A stretch of DNA of 64,000 nucleotides from Isoetes taiwanensis (lineage: Eukaryota > Streptophyta > Lycopodiopsida > Isoetales > Isoetaceae), in assembly GCA_021234155.1 (NCBI GenBank), contig JAJEKV010000006.1, positions 26,573,916 through 26,637,915 of the forward strand. The letters are read 5' to 3'. The notes below the pieces were generated by a model. The model searched no databases. It was not told where the DNA came from and was given only the letters and a program-made list of their open reading frames with translations. A program made the position numbers and the translations under genes. The stretch's first letter is position 1, and the number at the start of each line of letters is the position of its first letter. Positions 57,658 to 64,000 of the stretch are shown in pieces.

Positions 57658-59272
57658 TGACGTCCCCTACTCCTTATACGATGCCCACATCGTATTCGAA
57701 GGAGGAGCATTCCCCCTGGCAGCTACACTGACAGGGGCCATCCACCTGACTCCACTCCCATCGGGATGAGCCAGCAAGGGAAGAATGGATGTGTCATTCA
57801 CCCGTCTTCCATCGGGTCGACCTATCTGCGGAAGCGTGAATAAACAAACGTGAGCACAACTAACAGTAAACAAATACAAGTACCTCGAGAGGTGAATGCA
57901 ATACAACATCACAGAGATAGCAATACCATAGAAATAACATCATCACATAACATAAATAACAAGAAGGGAGATCCTACCCGGGCTCACACTCGGGGATGAC
58001 CGACGGCTAGGGTCTCGAGTTCATTGCGCATGCAATTCATGGCAATGGATTTGGCCGGCATAGAACATGGCTTAGGGTAGTCCACTCCATCCGCCCCTCC
58101 CGCACACTTTGCGTAGTAGGCTGAAAAGTGTTGGGACTTGACCGTAGCCTGCGGGTGAATAGCCGAGGGGCTACTACTACCGGGTTGCATCTCCCCAAGT
58201 CCCCGAGGAGGCAGAAGAGAGTTGCCTCTCCTCCGAGGCATCCATGCTCATCACGCAGGCTAGAGGGCCACCGCCCGTATTCGAATTTGAACTCACCGGA
58301 AGGTCATATCCACCACCCCACGAGTGTCGAAGCTCATGCCTTGCCCACATGCAAAGACAAGCCATTAAGCCTAGCCCGCAGAGACCCCGATAGGCCTTAC
58401 TACCCGGAGGGGTCGGGTTCGCGATGAGACAAGTTCCTCCTTATCAACCTTCTTAGCCCCTTCACCCACAACCGAGCGGGCTCCACATTACTTGGGCCGC
58501 ATATAATTGGGAACTAGTGGTGCTACCTAGGATCATCTGCTACACAGCTTTAGGTCTCTACCCCCCTTCCCAATACATGGAGATCACAGAGTGAAATACA
58601 TACAACATCACAGAACTGAAATAGAGAATATCATCTAATCTATCTACCTAAACAACGAGTTAGGTTCCTTAGTTAGGGCTTATGATCTCGGGATCTATAA
58701 GGCCTCTAGAGTTGATCTAACATACTAAACCAGCCTATTGCCTTGCCCAAAGACGGCTTTGCACAACGTAACAACTAGATACCGCTCCTTGACCCGCTCC
58801 CGACCCTCGGAAGGCGCCCATGCTCCCCGGGTCTTGTCAAGATGGCTGCTAATCGATAATCTGTTGTGCAAATCCGGCTTCGAGCTCAAAGAATGCGGAT
58901 TGAAGTCCATACTTGGCGAAATGGCTCAAGAGAACCCCGAACTTCGAGAGAGGAAAGGAGCTCTAGGAAAAACCCTAAAATGCAAAGAGAAGAAAGGTTT
59001 AGGGTTTAAGGGGAAGCCCTTTTATAGAAACCCTTAGGGTTAGGTTAGATATTGGCCAAATGGGATTTAGCCATTTGGCAATGGGGTCCATGGGGTTATT
59101 AATTGTGTATGTTTATTTAAGATGCACAACATTCAATGTTGCCCCCTAGGTGCAACCCTTGCCCCCTAGGTGCAACCCTATACGTCTCGCAAGTACATGT
59201 CATCCGTGACATGTACGGGTGACGTGGCAGTATAATATACGTATTCGGGGCATATATTATGTTGGAACGTCA
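57658..59272 (-). repeat. Long LTR, 1.6 kb, of gypsy element 4
   Basis: Begins TGACGTCCCC and ends GGAACGTCA. A polypurine tract (ggtggggagaata on the minus strand, 59273-59285) abuts its right end, so it is the 3' LTR of a minus-strand element whose integrase end lies at 60.2-60.8 kb. A 20-bp unit (gccccctaggtgcaaccct plus t/a) is tandemly doubled at 59141-59180. No partner LTR is in the window. Confidence 0.75.
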
Positions 59273-60179
59273 TATTCTCCCCACCTTGACTTGATCTTGA
59301 TGTCCTCCCGGCATCACGCGTCTCCCATCTTGAAACCCGCATATCCTCGCAGAATCACATTTAATACACATAGGATGTATAACAAAATTACCCCAAGGTA
59401 ATATTTAAGTTTTAATTTCTATAACACATCCTTGTTTAATATCATACTATGGTAAGGGAGTCTTTCACCCTCTTACTTTATCATCTATTATTATTCACAA
59501 AATTTTATAGCTTACACCATTATTATTATTAACATAGTTCCAAAATTTCCTACTTAAGGTTCCACATCATTTCCTTACAACACATCGTGACAAAATTATG
59601 TGTTGCAAGTCTTTGCAGTGCGACCTTCCTCCCGTAGACTCCCCTATTGGCCTGCAGGTCCACACTACGCTAGCATACATTTAATTATTATATATATTGG
59701 TTGTTAGGGAACCACCCATTAAATACAATTATATGGATGCAAGGCATATCTCCCGGCATAGGAAGATTATGTCTCTTCCATCATGGCCGTGGAGACAAGA
59801 CCCTATCATGCCTATATGCCACTCATGCCTACACTGTGGTTGGCCAACGTGGGAGATAGGGTCCTTCCCGATATGGGGCGGAAGGGCCCTCCCCCAGGCA
59901 TTGACTAGAGGTGCTTTTCCTATCATGCATTCCCTGAATGACCTCTTATCTCTCGAGGTCGGTACTTCCGCGGGGACGTAAGTAGACCTTCTAATCTACC
60001 TCCCAACTCGTGCAAGCAAAACCGCGGTCATGCCTACAATGACATTACACCACGTCCTAGAGATCACCGTAGTGGTCTCATCATCGGTAACAACGCATGC
60101 AACCCATACCTAGCATAGGCTGCATGTGTAGATTAATCTTAGCTACACATGAAATTTAATCTAAACCCAAATCGACATG
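59273..60179 (-). other. Untranslated interior of element 4
   Basis: No frame with a domain. It lies between the polypurine tract and the integrase end, the normal place for the 3' untranslated region of a gypsy element. Confidence 0.5.
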
Positions 60180-60790
60180 CCTGAGCCGATTTCTTGGGTG
60201 TCGATGTCGATTACTTCGGTGACGAGCCGACCATTGCATTGCTCCATGAGTTGCGGGTACTGCTTCTCAAGATCTATTTGTAGTGCCCACGTAGCGTCTT
60301 CCACTTGTAAGTGTCTCTTTCACTGGGTATTGGAGGATTGAGATCTTCTTGTCTTCTTATAGGATCTGACAAGAAGATTCTCTGGAACAATCTCAAGGTG
60401 ATCGCCCATTGTTTCCAGTAACTTTGGTCTCTCCAGTACTTCCTCTGGATTAGGAATGTGTTTCTTTAGGAGACTTACCTGGAAAACACTATGGATCTTT
60501 AAGTGTGCTGGCAGGTCCAACTTATAGGATTGGTTACCTACTCTTTTGGTTATCCTGAATTGTCCAGCCCACCTTGGAGCAAGCTTCTTGCAATTGTCGT
60601 CTGAGCTTCACCGATGTTGTAATCGCCCGATCGCAGAGCTTCAACCTAACCGGCCATGCGAGCTTCATCTATGCAATTGTCGATCAGAAGCTTGTCGCTA
60701 TGCTCTTTTCCTCACGCCTCTTGTCGCTAGAGGATATCTTTGTATTTCTCCACCAACTGTTGCATGTCGGCTAGCATCCGTTAACGTCTT
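60180..60790 (-). pseudogene. Element 4 integrase C-terminus with chromodomain end
   Basis: On the minus strand, a GPY-like region (APRWAGQFRITKRVGNQSYK) leads into LDLPAHLKIHSVFQVSLLKK. After a stop, the chromodomain-like stretch LQVEDATWALQIDLEKQYPQ follows near 60295-60235. The upstream side ends at about 60790, so RT and the rest of pol are missing. This places element 4 among chromoviruses and makes it distinct from elements 1-3. Confidence 0.8.
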
Positions 60791-61146
60791 AAATAAACAT
60801 TACAGTCTTGGACCCCTGCATGATCCTGCTGGACTTCCCTAATGCATGCAATTATATTAATTACCTTACGGTAATATTCTTATATTAGCATTATTATAGT
60901 ATTATTGGATATATTGCTTCCAATAGTATTATATTTAACTAACTATTATATGATAACTTTATTTACCTTTAAGATATGTCATCATACGATTATCGATGCC
61001 ATACTTAGTTTGAAACGTATTTTAATTGTTTATCATATGGCTAGGATTTATATCATCGGATCCAAGTGTTGAACGTATGACTCTCGCTCGCTACTTGGTT
61101 GGTGATGTATCAACCTTACATGTATATACTTTATATTTGCTATACT
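60791..61146. other. AT-rich intergenic, no gene seen
   Basis: Strongly AT-rich with tatta motifs. It is the left flank of the last element. No gene was recognised. Confidence 0.45.
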
Positions 61147-61727
61147 TGTTAGTCCTGTGCCTCCTGGTACAGGACTATTCATGCATCCGTCGGACCCGTG
61201 TCAAGCTCAAAGATCCTCGGCCAACCACGGTCGGACATCCAAGCCTCCACGAAAGACTAGCGAAGCCCCACCCACGCATCAAAGCCTTTGGTTGTCATCA
61301 ACAAGAGGCGCCAGACAAAGTGACGGCCCTGCACCGGCGTCGGCATCGGGCGTTCTAGGCACTTCAAGAGGCACCGCCAACATTCACTCAAATCAGGCCT
61401 CCTTCCGAGAGCCCGCGACGATCGGTCCGAGTGTCTATATTGGGCCCAAGGCCATTGTACTATATATATGAGTAGAGTTAGCTCATAAGTTTTTAGATGA
61501 GTTTTGAGTCTTGTCTCCTTTCAGTTTTCTCTCTATTGCGAGAGCTCATGTATTTTCATCATTGATATCAAGGAAGCTTATCATCTTTCTCTCATTTGTT
61601 CTGTTCTCTTCTTTTTCTTCTCTTTCAGCAAATCCCGCGTGACATAGTCCCCCGGACTCTCCTGTTAGATCCACGGGTCCTCACAGAGGGCTGTCTTCCA
61701 GGAGTTCCCGAACCCAGACCCCAAACA
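61147..61727 (+). repeat. 5' LTR of element 3
   Basis: Boundaries TG...CA are inferred from the position of the primer-binding-like sequence and from similarity to element 2 LTR ends. The partner copy is outside the window, so they cannot be verified here. Confidence 0.65.
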
Positions 61728-61774
61728 CTGTCGCCGCTGCCGGGTCTGATTTTCTCCTACTTTCTTCTGTCGCC

Positions 61775-64000
61775 ATGTCTGTCCGTAATTTCACGCCAGA
61801 AGAACTCCTTTCTCAGACGGCATCTCGCTTGGAGCGCCATCAGCGTCGGGAAACTGTTCGTGACATGTATGGATCTGCTTATGACATAGAGGGAGGCCAT
61901 CTTCGGTCTAGGGCTCAGTCCGCGCCACCCACTCCTCGTGTCCAGTCTCGTCCCAGTTCCCCGCCCCAAGCGTGCAAACATTGCTCCCAACCTCAGTCCC
62001 CTCATCACTATCAGGAGCCTTATCCGGCTCAACCTTCTCAACCGTACTTTCACACCCCTGAACATGCCTACATCCATCATTCTTCAGGCCATACGCCTCT
62101 TCCTTCGCAACCATCATCTCCCCCGGGTGGGCACGGCTATCCACATGTCTCCTTTATGCCTACCGGGAATATCCTTTCCCTCGTTTCCCACTTTGCTCTT
62201 CCCGTTTTACAACCTTCCTGGATCTCAAAACCAATGCTCCGGCTACCCGGTTTCTCAACCGGTCACCCCTTCATCGAGGTCCGGCCGGGCACAATGCCAA
62301 ATCCACCTCATCCTCAATATCCTCATTATCCCGTTCTGTCCAGCCCAGCACTTGCACATCTACCTTTCGGACTCACGAGACCCGACTTATCCCACCTTTG
62401 GCAACACGAAGGCAAACCGTTAGACCAAAGTGCTCGGGCCCACATGGAAGAATTTGAGGCTCTCGTCCCTAAATGGTCACGCGCAACCTCAACTTGAAAT
62501 TCCACATCTTTTCCACCACACTTGCGTGGCTCTCTCATCAATGGCTCATGTCCAACAAAAGCCATTGGAAACAAAGATCTTTGGTCCAAATGCGACTGCT
62601 TTTCTCTCTCATTCTGGGAACCACGGATGATGATCAACTTCATCTCAAGCAACTCAATGAACTTCAACAAGAACCCACGAGTCGCCTCGGGATTTTCGCG
62701 GATCGACTTCACATTACGCTAAGCAAGCTCAAGGGAGTACCCTACGGAGCCAGATTTTGGTCCGGTTTCTCCAAGGACTTCCTCCCGCTATTCGACTCAT
62801 GACTAAATACTGCGTCCAAAAACTTTGGGCGGGCTATCGACCTTGTCAATCACTTTCAAATGTTTCCTCCCGAGGCGTGGCTCTTCAAGAGCTCCCCTTC
62901 ATTCCACCCGTCATGGTTCCACAAGCGGTTGTTCAGCCTCAACACGCTAATCCAGTAGCGATCAAATCACAGTGCCATATTTGCAAATATCAAGGCCATT
63001 TGGCCAATGAGTGCAACTCCACCAATGGACGCCTCATTGCAAGCGTGCAACATGTGCAATCATGCCCGCGGAAGAGTGCACTGCGCACTCATCCCACACC
63101 GTTCAAGAACAAAATGGTTTATCAAGTACAAACCACACCTCAGCCCCAAACGCACTATCGGCCCGACCACCTCTTGAGTGCAGCCCGCAACTCTATCAAC
63201 AACGGGACCAACCACGGGGATCAACCAGCGACCTCCTTTTGATCCTTCTAAAGCTTCGGTGTTATCAGCATCAAGAATGGGGTCATACCACCCGCGGCGT
63301 GTCCTCAACTTCCACAAGTTCGGTGCGGCTTCACGGTACCAATCGGACCACATCGGTCCGCCTCACGGCTTACCAACTCTCGGCTAGCTAATGGCAAACA
63401 AGGCCCGCGACCAGTTCTTAGAAGCCCCCAAGGCCGCCTCAAGCAATCACGCTATCAACCAGGCTCCGGCAAATCAACCTCGGTGGATCAACAAGCCCAA
63501 GAGGAAATTTTTTCGGCACTTAATCCTCGTCACATAGTCAAATTGGGTTGGTCTAGTTTCACGCCCGGACCAAGGCATCCGTCCCTTGACTATTATTCAA
63601 AGGACCGCATAACACCTTTGCGGTTGACACCCTTCCTCATGAGGGCGAAAAAAAGGTTCACTTTGCACGACTTAGAAAAGCTCATGCCCAATGTCATGCC
63701 CAAAGTTAAGCCAAAGCATTTTGAATCTCATGCAAAAGCTGGCTTGAAGGCGCACATTGGCAAATGTTCATGCCACCACTAGAGCTCAACAAAGACAAGA
63801 TACACCTTCAACATCTCAACCTCCACGCTCTCGGACATATCCCAATATTGCGGTAGAGGTTGACTTACTCAAAAAGTTCTTTGCTTCCACCACCCGCGCC
63901 TCCCGCACCCGTGGAACCAGCCAGATCCTTTTTCTCATGTACCTCTCGAACTCCAAGAGGAGCTTGCCAAGATTAAAATTCCTTTAAGCTTGGCTACCAT
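61775..64000 (+). pseudogene. Element 3 gag and following region, frameshifted
   Basis: ATG 61775 opens 240 codons (MSVRNFTPEELLSQTASRLE) with a Pro/Ser/His-rich middle and the HMEEFEALV start of the gag core, then a frame change near 62470. The core continues (LHLKQLNELQQEPTSRLGIF) and, after another change, MVRFLQGLPPAIRLMTKYCV. A CCHC knuckle, CHICKYQGHLANEC, lies near 62972-63015. 63483-63782 is open with basic and Pro-rich content. The last bases encode LQEELAKIKIPL in a shifted frame. The product is inactive as read. Confidence 0.82.

Larger units (their letters stand above)
61147..64000 (+). mobile_element. Ty3/gypsy element 3, 5' part, runs off the window
   Basis: A 581-bp LTR (61147-61727, TGTTAG...CAAACA) is followed by ctgtcgccgctgccgggtct, a primer-binding-like sequence, then gag and the start of a protease region. 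The LTR end, the gag body and the motif LQEELAKIKIPL at the window end match element 2 in kind, so it is the same family in opposite orientation. The LTR contains a TATA-like ctatatatatgag near 61460. Confidence 0.85.

Overview
The window looks like nuclear DNA of a land plant with a large, transposon-dense genome. The evidence is an S-domain receptor kinase of the SD2-5 type, a leucine-rich-repeat receptor-like protein with short GT-AG introns, a PPR-like remnant, plant-type Ty1/copia and Ty3/gypsy elements, and a Copia primer-binding site matching initiator tRNA-Met. A fern, lycophyte or gymnosperm would fit, but the sequence does not fix the species. No rRNA, tRNA, CRISPR array, operon or bacterial signal was recognised.

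Layout. 0.7-3.2 kb: the one intact gene, an intronless G-type lectin S-receptor-like kinase, followed by a decayed partial copy (3.8-4.4 kb). 5.3-7.2 kb: a probable non-autonomous Helitron carrying the last exon of a protein-kinase-like gene. 8.9-11.1 kb: a decayed minus-strand LINE with a (TAA)n tail. 12.5-17.8 kb: a T-rich, strand-asymmetric non-coding block with a long (CT)n tract, an array of small palindromes of CCACC..GGTG type, and a large inverted repeat just upstream of a TATA box. 17.8-23.4 kb: a complete, young but coding-defective Copia element with 625-bp LTRs and a perfect AAGTG target duplication. 25 kb: a PPR-like remnant. 26.7-30.5 kb: a minus-strand LRR receptor-like protein gene, split by a 233-bp solo LTR and containing a duplicated exon-intron unit. 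31.2 kb: a hAT-transposase-like fragment. 32.7-35.4 kb: a truncated chromovirus on the minus strand.

36.4-57.6 kb is a nest. The host is a plus-strand Ty3/gypsy element (element 1). It is interrupted by a 2.6-kb element flanked by TTAA, by an 11-kb minus-strand gypsy element (element 2), and by a 662-bp hAT-type MITE with an 8-bp target duplication. Element 1 carries an RNase H domain with all four acidic residues between protease and reverse transcriptase, while the RNase H after its RT lacks the first catalytic Asp. 57.7-60.8 kb: a 1.6-kb LTR and the chromodomain-type integrase end of another gypsy element. 61.1 kb to the end: the 5' LTR and gag of an element related to element 2, in the opposite orientation.

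Only the receptor kinase is likely to be a functional host gene. The LRR gene was probably functional until recently. The rest records repeated insertion, nesting and decay. The two LTRs of element 2 differ in a patterned way (CAG or CTG in one copy, CG or CCG in the other), so part of the apparent damage between 45 and 56 kb may be a sequencing artefact of CHG-methylated DNA.
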